From: Ruminiclostridium cellulolyticum H10
Lineage (GTDB): Bacteria > Bacillota > Clostridia > Acetivibrionales > DSM-1351
Length of the DNA: 64,000 nucleotides
Direction of reading: 5' to 3'
NCBI RefSeq assembly: GCF_000022065.1
Contig: NC_011898.1
Span: 2,782,501-2,846,500, forward strand
Shown here one piece after another: positions 1 to 7,872 of this stretch. How positions within the stretch are numbered: position 1 is the stretch's first letter; each line of letters starts with the position of its first letter. The translations under genes and the position numbers were made by a program. The notes beneath the pieces were generated by a model. It made no database searches. It had not been told where the DNA came from and saw only the letters and a list, made by a program, of their open reading frames with translations.

Positions 1-2
1 AA

Positions 3-590
3 TATGCTCCTAATCAAGATGCTGTAGAACATGGACAACTTCATGAAATTTCACATACTTATAATACAGACCTTAATCGTGTATGGAACTTTAATGATGA
101 AATATTTACTAATGTCCGTGCTACATATGCTGCTGTAGAAAATAATTTAAAAGTAGTTTGTGCTGATTCTTTAGAATCATATAATAGTCCATATCAGGGA
201 ATGAGGTATAAGCAATTATATGATTCCAGATTGGCAGAATATTTATCCAATCCAAATCAATACACAAGAGGTTACGAACTCTATGCTATGGCCGGTATTT
301 ATTTAAGAATGGTTTACGGTGATTCGTCAGCCGGTTTACCTCCACTTGGTTGGAATGTATTTAAAGAATTCTTTACAAATGGAATTCGTTACACTCCTAG
401 GAATACAATGCCATTAATCCCATCCTTAACTTATGAAAACGACTTTAAAGTTTTTAATGACGGTTTGGATATTATTGCACAGATTTCAGGTAAGAGAGTT
501 TCCGAGATTATTAACTATATTCCAAATGGTTTTTACTGGAACTGGTACAATTATCCTTCACAGTATCCTTTTAAAACTATAAAGGATTAG
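3..590 (+). CDS. M60-like zinc metallopeptidase, C-terminal part (5' end outside window)
   Basis: The reading frame is open from the window edge to the TAG at 588-590, so this is the C-terminal 195 residues or so of a longer protein. Near the edge it carries HEISH (codons from nt 42), followed about 15 residues after the second His by an acidic stretch, FNDE, ahead of a conserved-looking Asn. HExxH with a downstream Glu is the zinc site of gluzincin peptidases, and the spacing and the following NVRATYA-like helix resemble M60/enhancin-type peptidases, which are usually secreted and act on glycoproteins. No signal peptide can be judged because the start lies outside. The M60 assignment rests on motif spacing alone; another HExxH peptidase family is possible. 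A strong hairpin terminator follows directly, so it ends its transcription unit. Confidence 0.6.
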   Translation, partial: YAPNQDAVEHGQLHEISHTYNTDLNRVWNFNDEIFTNVRATYAAVENNLKVVCADSLESYNSPYQGMRYKQLYDSRLAEYLSNPNQYTRGYELYAMAGIYLRMVYGDSSAGLPPLGWNVFKEFFTNGIRYTPRNTMPLIPSLTYENDFKVFNDGLDIIAQISGKRVSEIINYIPNGFYWNWYNYPSQYPFKTIKD

Positions 591-605
591 ATAATTTTAA
601 GTATA

Positions 606-648
606 GATGTCGAATTAGTGGTAAGTACCGCCAATTCGGCATCTTTTT
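606..648 (+). terminator. Rho-independent terminator of the peptidase gene
   Basis: A 16-bp stem (606-621 with 628-643, some G-U pairs) closes a 6-nt loop and is followed by five T. It lies 16 nt after the stop codon. Confidence 0.9.
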
Positions 649-729
649 ATTTTCAGCAAATACGACAATTTATTAACAAGCATGAAACCTCCATGCAAAT
701 ATTATCCCATTTCAATTTGGTTACAATTA

Positions 730-759
730 TTGACAAATAGCTTCATCCTGGCTTAATAT
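730..759 (+). promoter_or_regulatory. Candidate sigma-A promoter
   Basis: TTGACA at 730-735 is a perfect -35 box. TAATAT at 754-759, 18 nt further on, is a weak -10. It would drive the short remnant at 811. Confidence 0.35.
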
Positions 760-810
760 GCTAATGTAAAGCAACTATATTTACAAAATCAGGTTAAAGG
801 AGTGTTGAAA

Positions 811-849
811 ATGACAGTAAAAATTAATAATGAGGTACTTGATATATAA
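811..849 (+). pseudogene. Truncated coding remnant, 12 codons
   Basis: An ATG follows a good RBS (AAAGGAG, 795-801) but the frame stops after 12 codons (MTVKINNEVLDI). The same frame continues beyond the TAA with plausible coding sequence (LNIEPESKLYIFF) before a second stop. This looks like the beginning of a gene interrupted by mutation or deletion. It could also be a tiny leader peptide. Family not recognised. Confidence 0.3.
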
Positions 850-979
850 CTGAATATCGAACCCGAAAGCAAATTATATATATTTTTTTGAACATGCTTT
901 TGTGGTCAAATCTATAGTGTATTTAGCATACACTTTTTGTAGCCGTCACTTGATTAGTAAATAATATGCTTTACAAATT

Positions 980-1003
980 ACACGATGGGTATCGTGTTTT
1001 TTT
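980..1003 (+). terminator. Small terminator-like hairpin
   Basis: A 7-bp perfect stem (ACACGAT, 980-986, with ATCGTGT, 991-997) has a 4-nt loop and a T run after it. It probably belonged to the gene whose start survives at 811. Confidence 0.55.
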
Positions 1004-1015
1004 ATTGCAAAAATA

Positions 1016-1044
1016 ACCGTGGTTACATGAATCACGGTATTTTT
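1016..1044 (+). terminator. Second small terminator-like hairpin
   Basis: A 9-bp stem (1016-1024 with 1030-1038, one G-U pair) has a short loop and is followed by ATTTTT. It lies in tandem with the hairpin 13 nt upstream. Confidence 0.5.
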
Positions 1045-1096
1045 ATGCCCTCTTAGGGATTAAAACAATATTAAATGTAAGGAGTTTAAATTATAT

Positions 1097-1565
1097 TTGA
1101 GTAATGTAACAATCATCTCATAAGAATTGGCTTGAGCACACTGCCATAAGCCAACTTAATAGTATCGCTTCTCTACCGGGCGTAGTAAATGCGGTGGGGC
1201 TGCCTGATTTACATCCCGGCAAAACCCCTGTCGGTATAGCTATAATCACGGAAGGAATTATATACCCTCATCTGGTTGGAAACGATATTGGCTGTGGAAT
1301 GGCCTTGTTTATGACTGAACTAGAAAGAAGAAAGTTAAAACTCGACCGGCTTGTAAAAAAGGCTGAAAGCCTTGAAAGCTTGAGAGAAATCTAGCTGCCG
1401 GGCGAATTTGAGGATATTAATATCTGCAGACTGTCAAACCTTATCCAAGAAAAGAATGATGCAAATTTCTCTGTCCAAAAAAGAAATATGTGGGAACAGC
1501 ATAATGCTTTGGAAAGAGGTAATCCAATACGAATTTATGAAGGAAAGGAATTCATAATAAAATAA
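1097..1565 (+). pseudogene. Broken rtcB-like RNA ligase fused to a prfH-like tail
   Basis: Translation from TTG at 1097 gives LSNVTIIS. The frame then breaks near 1118 and continues one frame over as SHKNWLEHTAISQLNS, followed by GLPDLHPGKTPVGIAI and GNDIGCGM. These are N-terminal signatures of the RtcB family variant that is found with peptide chain release factor homologue PrfH; the Asp/Cys of NDIGCG are metal ligands in RtcB. A TAG stops the frame at 1392-1394. The same frame then continues to 1565 with sequence ending HNALERGNPIRIYEGKEF, which resembles the C-terminus of PrfH. Most of RtcB and the GGQ part of PrfH are missing. I infer a frameshift plus a large internal deletion of an rtcB-prfH pair. 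No function is expected, although the 66-codon central frame remains open. Confidence 0.75.
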
Positions 1566-1611
1566 ATTAGTTAAGCCTTAGTATTGAATTATTATACTTT
1601 TTGCTTAAATA

Positions 1612-1662
1612 AAAGATGTGTACCAAATTTGATAATTACGTCAAAATCCGATACACATCTTT
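1612..1662. terminator. Bidirectional terminator between rtcB remnant and SLH gene
   Basis: An 11-bp perfect stem (1612-1622 with 1652-1662) closes a 29-nt loop. Both sides have A/T tracts, so it can serve the remnant on + and the SLH gene on -. It lies about 55 nt past the SLH stop codon. Confidence 0.65.
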
Positions 1663-1716
1663 ATTATTCAGTATATTACTTTATTAACATCTCAGAATAC
1701 TAGCTTTTTGTTGGTT

Positions 1717-4700
1717 CTATTCAACTAAACTGCTTATATGTTCAGCATTAACGGCAGAAAACGTGAATACCTTACTATCATCTTCCAGGTCAGCTTCTGA
1801 AATTTGGGCGTCGGTGAAGAAAAATCTCCATGTCCAAGTTTTACTGTCATAGTAGTTAATAACACCGTAGTAATAGGCCAGACTAGAATCACTTACACTA
1901 AATGCAACTTGTTCCGTTGGCGGAGTATACACCTGATTGCCAATCATAAAAGTAACAGTATCAGCCAGATCTTCAAATTTCATAAACCAACCGTATGGGT
2001 TACAATATACATTTGAAGAATTTGGGATTTTTATAGAGGCACCGGTTATCGCAGTTACATTTCCGATAGTAAAATATTCCTCTGATAAATCGCCGGCATC
2101 ATTCTGGTATAAATCCAGCATTCCGCTGTTCCCCAGCTCAATGTCACCGACCAATACTTTTCTCTTATTCTGTGAATTTACATCAATAGCAACGGTATAT
2201 GTATCTGTGCCGTTGATATTTCCAACCTCTGTCATTCCCTCGGAACCCTGTATATTGAGCTTAACTCCATCAGCTAAGGTAATGTTTCCTACCTTACCGC
2301 CCGTTACATATATTGCATAGGAATCTTTCAAAGCTTTAGTTACAATAATATCACCAATTGTGTTTCCGCCGCTGATGGTAAGTTTTGCAGTATCTGAATC
2401 TAAATAAACAGGAACACCGCTTGGTGCAAAGTGACCAACCAAATCAATTCCAATGCTTACGTCACCTACTACTTTTATAGCTTCTAAGGTTCCATTATCA
2501 CCGAATTTGAACATTAATGAATCTGTATAATTAACAGTTTCACCATTAGTCAACATACTGTTTATTCTGCCGGCCACACCTTGGGCTACCTTGTAGTATG
2601 TCTTTTCATCATTTGCATTGACTATCTCAACCCGGTCAGTATCAGCACTTGATACTTTGTAATAATCACCCGTTGGGGCAAAGTCTGTTGGCGTTTCCGC
2701 AGCTGAAAGTCTTGCCCAAACATCGTCTTCACTAAAGCTAATGTTTGAGTCAGCAGGAGTAATCGTCTTTGTTATTTGATATCCTTTATTTGGCTCTGTA
2801 CTAGAGTCTGTAACTAATTCACTATAAAAAGTAATTGAAGATACAGAATAACCTAAATCTTGAATTTTATCACTTCGTAATTTATAATGGTAATTTTGTG
2901 GCAACTGGTATTTAGCAACATATTCATCTGAATTGTTTACGATTGTCAAATTCCTTGAGAATTTTATAGTAGACTCAGAAGCCTTTCCGCTAACTGTACC
3001 GTTTATGCTTGCCCATCCCAAATCAGCGACTAATTTATTGGTTCCTGTTGGTGAAGTAAAGTTAGCATCACCTATTATTGCATTATAGTCCGCATCAGTT
3101 AAATTTATTTTTACATATGTTCCGTACAACAATTCATAAGTTCCGGGTTCATTTGGTTTTTCGGCCTTACGATATTTTGATAATTGATGTTTTTCGGAAC
3201 CAATCATAACACTTATTTTTGTTGTATCAATAGTCAAGTCACTTGCCAATGCACCATTATAGCCGGAATATGAGAATTGTATATTCTTGACTGCTGAATC
3301 CTTATTAAGGTTCGATACATATTCTACCTGCATGCCCGGCTCTGTGGGGGTTACTGCCTGAGCAACTGCAATATCGGTATAATCACTGATATCAGAATTC
3401 TGATATGCTTTATTACCGTCTGTAACAATAGCTTGTATTCGTGCAACATATGAGTTTCCGGCAACAATAATATTGTTCAACAATAATATCCCTTTAACGC
3501 TGTTTTTCGGAATTGTTAACGTAAGGATTTTATCTGTCGGTGTTCCCAATGCTGAGAATGGAGTAACTTCTATTAAATATTCTTTTACATTGCTGTCTTC
3601 TGCACCATTCGCTGTAGTGATTGTGTAAGCTAGCCCGCCTATTCCTGAAGTATTTGAGGATAGTGTTAGACTTGGAGTATTTAACTTTTCTAAAGCAGCA
3701 TTTGAATATGGATTTATACCAGTAATTGTAAGAATATTAGAGGTATTATCTGAAACATCTTCCATTACTATATAGGCTGTATATTTTTGACCGGCTGTCA
3801 GTCCTGTCAGATTAATCGTATAATACACAGGGTTTCCGGAAAATGCCGCTTTTATATTTGATGTTTTAATCTCCGCCACGGTAGGAATACCTGCACTTGC
3901 ATCTTGTAATAAACAATAGTATGTAACCCTACCAGTTTCTTTTGTAGCATGATATTTCAACGTAGCGGTTGTTCCAGCTGCTGAACCCAAATTCTCAACA
4001 GTTCCGTCAGAAAGTTCAGGCGGTGTCGTGTCAGCCGGTCCAACAGTTACGGTAGTTGTTGCCGTTTTAGTGGGATCTGCAGCTGAGACAGCTGAGATTA
4101 TAGTCGTACCTTCTGTTAATGGAGTTACTATACCATTATTTACGGTTGCAACCTTTGTATCGCTGGATGACCAGGTTACTTTTTTGTTTGTTGCATTTGA
4201 AGGGCTAATTATTGCTATTATCATTCCCGTTGGCCCACCTGCTGTCAATGTTATAGGCGTTGTTAAAATCCTAATATCACTGACTGGCGTTACCGGTGGT
4301 GTTGTGTCAGCCGGACTAACAGTTACGGTAGTCGTTGCCGTTTTAGTGGGATCTGCAGCTGAGACGACTGAGATTACAGTTGTACCTTCTGTTAATGGAG
4401 TTACTATACCATTTTTTACAGTTGCAACCTTTGTATCGCTGGATGACCAGATTACTTTTTTGTTTGTTGCATTTGAAGGGCTAATCATTGCTATTATCAT
4501 TCCCGTTGTTCCACCTGCTGTCAATGTCATAGGCTTTGATAAAATCCTAATATCACTGACTGGCGTTACCGGTGGTGTTGTATTATCACCGCCACTGTTT
4601 CCGCCATTACCGGGATTAGGTGTTGGTGTTACGACTGGCGTACCGTTTCCGGTACTATTATTTACAACTGAAGTTCCACCCGTTACAGGCACTCCTCCCG

Positions 4701-5982
4701 CTGTTGCCCCAGTTACTCCGGCTGCTGCTGTTATATGTGTGTTGGGTGTTGTAACACTAGAATTATTTGCACCTTCCTTGAGAAGGACTTGCTCTACAGT
4801 TCCTTCACCACTAACATTAGTTTCCGCTTCTGAAAATACTGTGTTAACAACGGCACCTTTTTCAGCCTTTATTGCAGTATTTTCTGCTGAATTATTTATA
4901 GAAACAGATTTTATCTTTGATTCCTTATCTACAAAAATACTAGCGTTGGCGCTTACAACCTTCGTATCTGAAATATTTGCTGCAATTACTTTAACAATTA
5001 CATCTGGAGTTGCTATCTCCAATGTTCCAACGGAACCTGTGACTATGATTTCTTCACCTTTTGCAATTTCAATTTCTTTTACAGTGTTGCCATCTAAGAT
5101 TACTATTCTCAGTTTATTATTGTTCTTTTCAATTTTGATATTTGAGATATTTGAAGATCCGGTAATATGTATGGAATTTTCGCCACCGCCCCTAACAACA
5201 GTGTTCCCCTTAACGGTTACACTATCAAGAGTGACATCCCCTTCTCCGACGCCTTCTGCAATAATCAGATTCTCTGTAATATTAACTCCCTTAAGTGTAA
5301 CGTCAGGTACCTTTATAATTACTGTTCCAGTCACATTGTCGTCATAAGTACCAGCTTTTGTATAATAACCTTTTACAATGTTATTTATGATTGCTACGAT
5401 TTCTGCTCTGGTAATATTTGCTTTGGGATTAAACTTACCCTTATTCCCATTTACGTAGCCCTTGGCTTCCATCCCAAATACAGAAGTCCTTGCCCAGGAT
5501 GATACTTCTTTTTCATCAGAGAATTGCGTTTTGGAAATAGTGCCTTCATTTACTGCAAATGCTTTTGCCATCATTACTACGGCTTCTTCCCTTGTAATCT
5601 TATCTGTCGGGCGAAGTAGTGTGGCTCCATTACCATTAATAATTCCTGCGGCATTTGCCTTTAGAACTGCATTGGTATAGAACTGCCCTGGTTTTAAATC
5701 TGAAAAAGTGTTCTTGGAAGCCGACTGGTAGTCCATAATGTTGTCAAGGATACATGCCATTTCTCCTCTGGTTATGGAATCATTAGGTCTGAAAAGTCCG
5801 TCATATCCGTTAATGACACCTTGTGTTGACCATTTGTATATAGCATCTGATGCCCAGTGGCCATTTAGGTCTTTGAACGTTTGTTGTACTGTTTCCATCG
5901 TTGTATCTGCTGCTGCAAATGATGTTCCAAATGAACTCATCAGCATGATGACAGCAACGATGATAGAAATTGTTTTCTTCAT
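1717..5982 (-). CDS. S-layer homology domain surface protein, 1421 aa
   Basis: A large exported protein anchored to the cell wall. Residues 1-24 form a signal peptide (MKK, hydrophobic core, ending near SFAAA). Three SLH domains follow at about 35-80, 93-140 and 150-200, each with the usual ITR(G/E/A)E turn; these bind secondary wall polymers. Residues 215-430 are Val/Asn/Gly-rich short beta repeats, then a Pro/Gly/Thr linker (about 435-480). Two nearly identical 92-residue Big2-like Ig domains (WSSSDTKVATV, then ADPTKTATTTVTV) lie at about 480-665. A fibronectin-like stretch and a long beta-rich C-terminal part without a recognised enzyme motif complete it. The ATG has a good RBS (AAGGAG) and a TTGACA promoter upstream. 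It is monocistronic, with a terminator after it. Likely structural or adhesive; no catalytic site seen. Confidence 0.9.
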   Translation of the reverse strand: MKKTISIIVAVIMLMSSFGTSFAAADTTMETVQQTFKDLNGHWASDAIYKWSTQGVINGYDGLFRPNDSITRGEMACILDNIMDYQSASKNTFSDLKPGQFYTNAVLKANAAGIINGNGATLLRPTDKITREEAVVMMAKAFAVNEGTISKTQFSDEKEVSSWARTSVFGMEAKGYVNGNKGKFNPKANITRAEIVAIINNIVKGYYTKAGTYDDNVTGTVIIKVPDVTLKGVNITENLIIAEGVGEGDVTLDSVTVKGNTVVRGGGENSIHITGSSNISNIKIEKNNNKLRIVILDGNTVKEIEIAKGEEIIVTGSVGTLEIATPDVIVKVIAANISDTKVVSANASIFVDKESKIKSVSINNSAENTAIKAEKGAVVNTVFSEAETNVSGEGTVEQVLLKEGANNSSVTTPNTHITAAAGVTGATAGGVPVTGGTSVVNNSTGNGTPVVTPTPNPGNGGNSGGDNTTPPVTPVSDIRILSKPMTLTAGGTTGMIIAMISPSNATNKKVIWSSSDTKVATVKNGIVTPLTEGTTVISVVSAADPTKTATTTVTVSPADTTPPVTPVSDIRILTTPITLTAGGPTGMIIAIISPSNATNKKVTWSSSDTKVATVNNGIVTPLTEGTTIISAVSAADPTKTATTTVTVGPADTTPPELSDGTVENLGSAAGTTATLKYHATKETGRVTYYCLLQDASAGIPTVAEIKTSNIKAAFSGNPVYYTINLTGLTAGQKYTAYIVMEDVSDNTSNILTITGINPYSNAALEKLNTPSLTLSSNTSGIGGLAYTITTANGAEDSNVKEYLIEVTPFSALGTPTDKILTLTIPKNSVKGILLLNNIIVAGNSYVARIQAIVTDGNKAYQNSDISDYTDIAVAQAVTPTEPGMQVEYVSNLNKDSAVKNIQFSYSGYNGALASDLTIDTTKISVMIGSEKHQLSKYRKAEKPNEPGTYELLYGTYVKINLTDADYNAIIGDANFTSPTGTNKLVADLGWASINGTVSGKASESTIKFSRNLTIVNNSDEYVAKYQLPQNYHYKLRSDKIQDLGYSVSSITFYSELVTDSSTEPNKGYQITKTITPADSNISFSEDDVWARLSAAETPTDFAPTGDYYKVSSADTDRVEIVNANDEKTYYKVAQGVAGRINSMLTNGETVNYTDSLMFKFGDNGTLEAIKVVGDVSIGIDLVGHFAPSGVPVYLDSDTAKLTISGGNTIGDIIVTKALKDSYAIYVTGGKVGNITLADGVKLNIQGSEGMTEVGNINGTDTYTVAIDVNSQNKRKVLVGDIELGNSGMLDLYQNDAGDLSEEYFTIGNVTAITGASIKIPNSSNVYCNPYGWFMKFEDLADTVTFMIGNQVYTPPTEQVAFSVSDSSLAYYYGVINYYDSKTWTWRFFFTDAQISEADLEDDSKVFTFSAVNAEHISSLVE
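4019..4570 (-). repeat. Tandem 276-bp repeat encoding two Big2-like domains
   Basis: Two adjacent units of 276 bp (about 4019-4294 and 4295-4570) are almost identical at the DNA level and encode consecutive 92-residue Ig-like domains of the SLH protein. The near identity implies recent duplication and makes copy number prone to change. Confidence 0.85.
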
Positions 5983-6023
5983 AGTACTTCACTCCTTATG
6001 GTTAATTGTTAAAGTACCTTTAT

Positions 6024-6052
6024 ATTTTGACATTTATTTTAATAATTGTCAA
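6024..6052 (-). promoter_or_regulatory. Candidate sigma-A promoter of the SLH gene
   Basis: On the minus strand TTGACA (6047-6052) is a perfect -35, and 17 nt further lies CAAAAT (6024-6029) as a 4/6 -10 box. The SLH start codon is about 40 nt downstream. Confidence 0.5.
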
Positions 6053-6287
6053 CCAAAATATGACAATATTTCCCCAAAATTTGTCTTTTACTAGTTGCTA
6101 AGCCGTGTAATATAGAACTGATTGAACACGACTCTATAGCTCTGGTAGAAATAGGATATTTTAATTCCTGTTTAGAATAAACAATAGGCTTAATTGTTGA
6201 ATAGCATATTCAAGAATAGGATTTATCAAATTCAACCATAATTCGACATTTTTGCAAATTTAATGTTAAAAGGTAGATGTAAAACGG

Positions 6288-6358
6288 TATTTAAAATTAT
6301 TGCCGGGCTGATCTATATAATACATAAAAATAGAACAATCCGGCAATAATTTTAAATA
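6288..6358. repeat. Perfect 19-bp inverted repeat with 33-nt loop
   Basis: 6288-6306 is an exact reverse complement of 6340-6358, with a GC core (TTGCCGG) at the inner end. It lies downstream of the phospholipase-like gene on the minus strand. It could be that gene's terminator with a long loop, but no clear U-run follows, or the remnant of a small mobile repeat. Confidence 0.6.
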
Positions 6359-6499
6359 TAATATTAAATTTTGAGATTTAAAACTTTGGAAATAGTTAGC
6401 CATTATTGAGTTTGAAAGGCTTGGTATACGAAATTATTTACAGTCCCAAAAAATTTTACACTCTCGTAAACCTGTCATTAGAACAACTAATAAATTCCC

Positions 6500-7474
6500 T
6501 TACCACCAATTATCATACTGTTTGTTACCATAAAAAGAGTATTCTCCTCCATTAATTGCACATTGATAAGCAAGATCTCCTTTAAAAAATTGATTATAAA
6601 CATTAGTTTCACCAGTAGTTTTTCCAGACACATATGCATAATATGCATAATTTCCAATAAGGAATTTACCTTCAGTACCAGAAAAACAATTACTTGATAC
6701 AATAAAGTCAGCGACCTTACCAATTGTTGTTGGATTGCTCTTGAAACGAGTTATAATTCTCCCAGCAACTTCTTTTGCTGCCATAATGCGACCTGTTTTA
6801 AAAGATGAAAAGTCAGCACCGATTGATTTATCAGAATTAAAAACACCATAACCGGTGTTTTCATGTGTAATACGTCTCCAAATGCCTGAGCTATCAGTTG
6901 TCCATGTACTATGAGCAAAAACGTCTGTAGCAACATGTAATGCTACTCCATATATAAATGCTCTTCTATTAGCAGCATTATTAGGTATACCTATACTATC
7001 AAAAATCTCATTCCATGTCCATCCACCGACACTTCCAGTTCCAACTCCCATTGTTGCATTACAAGTAATGTATCCATTAAGGTTAGTATAATCGTTTGCG
7101 TACATACCATAACTTTGAGATACGGTTCCTTTGGCTACGGCTTTGCCATTTCCTAGTAAATCCGCAATTTTTGTTAGGTATATGTAATTTCCAATATAAT
7201 TGGCATTATAACCGTCTTTGTCCTTGGTCCATAAAGTTCCATGTAATGTACCTTTTCCCGCTGGGTCATTATATTCATCTTCATCTGGAAATATGCTACC
7301 GAATTGCAGTGCTACTTTCTCCTCAGGACTGAGCGTAATTCCTACTGAAGCAGCAGCGTCAGTTACACAAGTTTTATGATCATTTTTACCCCATGCAAAA
7401 GCATTCATGCTTAGTGATAGTGTAGTCATAACAACTACGAAAAGAACTGCAATTTTTTTAAATTTTGTATTCAT
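6500..7474 (-). CDS. Secreted zinc phospholipase C/P1-nuclease-like protein
   Basis: This 324-residue protein has a clear signal peptide (residues 1-27, cleavage after NAFA). Cleavage would leave Trp28 as the first mature residue; in bacterial zinc-dependent phospholipases C the N-terminal Trp itself binds zinc. Further ligand-like residues follow the family order: His33, Asp64 (FPDED), His78 (TLHG), the HxxxDxxxH motif His180-Asp184-His188 (ALHVATDVFAH), then His204 next to Glu205. The fold is therefore predicted to be the trinuclear-zinc helical fold shared by phospholipase C and S1/P1 nucleases. The true substrate (lipid or nucleic acid) cannot be told. RBS AAAGGAGAG precedes the ATG. It is divergent from, and paralogous to, the membrane XRE fusion at 7873, which may control it. 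Confidence 0.7.
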   Translation of the reverse strand: MNTKFKKIAVLFVVVMTTLSLSMNAFAWGKNDHKTCVTDAAASVGITLSPEEKVALQFGSIFPDEDEYNDPAGKGTLHGTLWTKDKDGYNANYIGNYIYLTKIADLLGNGKAVAKGTVSQSYGMYANDYTNLNGYITCNATMGVGTGSVGGWTWNEIFDSIGIPNNAANRRAFIYGVALHVATDVFAHSTWTTDSSGIWRRITHENTGYGVFNSDKSIGADFSSFKTGRIMAAKEVAGRIITRFKSNPTTIGKVADFIVSSNCFSGTEGKFLIGNYAYYAYVSGKTTGETNVYNQFFKGDLAYQCAINGGEYSFYGNKQYDNWW

Positions 7475-7534
7475 TGAAACTCTCCTTTTTTTTGGTTAAT
7501 CTCTTAAGAATCAATTCATGCATACATGACATAA

Positions 7535-7544
7535 GTTAGCTAAC
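7535..7544. promoter_or_regulatory. Palindrome, possible operator
   Basis: GTTAGCTAAC is a perfect 10-bp palindrome 60 nt upstream of the secreted phospholipase-like gene. It overlaps a weak minus-strand -35-like TTGTTA. It is a candidate site for the neighbouring XRE-domain protein. Confidence 0.3.
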
Positions 7545-7798
7545 AAACTACATTTTATGAAAATCGATGATGTTTGTCTTAAAATTTAATTTAATATTGA
7601 ACACTTTTTATTGCTAAACCTAGATTTAACAGTGGTTAGGGATATGCGTGAAATAATTTTTATAAAGTTGGAAGACATTTATATTAATTATTGAAGATTA
7701 AATTTTTTAATAATTTAGACAATTTGATTTATAAAGTATACATAAGCAGTCCCAAAGAGTGAACAATAAAATACGTGTGCCAGTATTTGGAATAATTA

Positions 7799-7807
7799 TG
7801 TTATAAT
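7799..7807 (+). promoter_or_regulatory. Extended -10 promoter of the XRE fusion gene
   Basis: TGTTATAAT at 7799-7807 fits TGnTATAAT exactly; no good -35 is seen. The ATG at 7873 is preceded by a G-run RBS (about 7853-7860). Confidence 0.5.
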
Positions 7808-7872
7808 GTTTTTACATATTAAATAAGTTAAAATTTTTGTTTTAATTTACCAGGGGGGGGATAAAACATAAC

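Larger units (their letters stand above)
649..1096. other. Intergenic stretch with decayed sequence and small hairpins
   Basis: No intact gene is seen here. It holds a candidate promoter, a 12-codon start fragment and two small terminator-like hairpins, listed separately. The packing of promoter, RBS, truncated reading frame and terminators suggests remnants of lost genes. Confidence 0.5.
5983..6499. other. Intergenic region upstream of the SLH gene
   Basis: No gene is seen. It contains the SLH promoter and a 19-bp perfect inverted repeat, listed separately; the rest is plain AT-rich sequence. Confidence 0.6.
7475..7872. other. Divergent intergenic control region
   Basis: This 398-nt AT-rich region separates two divergent paralogues. 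It holds a GTTAGCTAAC palindrome near the secreted gene and an extended -10 promoter in front of the XRE fusion gene, both listed. No gene or RNA is recognised. Confidence 0.5.

Noticed and set aside
4028-5347. A 439-codon open frame on the + strand
   Set aside because: It is antisense to the SLH gene, has low-complexity Val/Thr/Pro composition mirroring the repeats of the real gene, and no RBS.
6487-6723. A 78-codon minus-strand frame with hydrophobic start
   Set aside because: It is an out-of-frame shadow of the secreted phospholipase-like gene.
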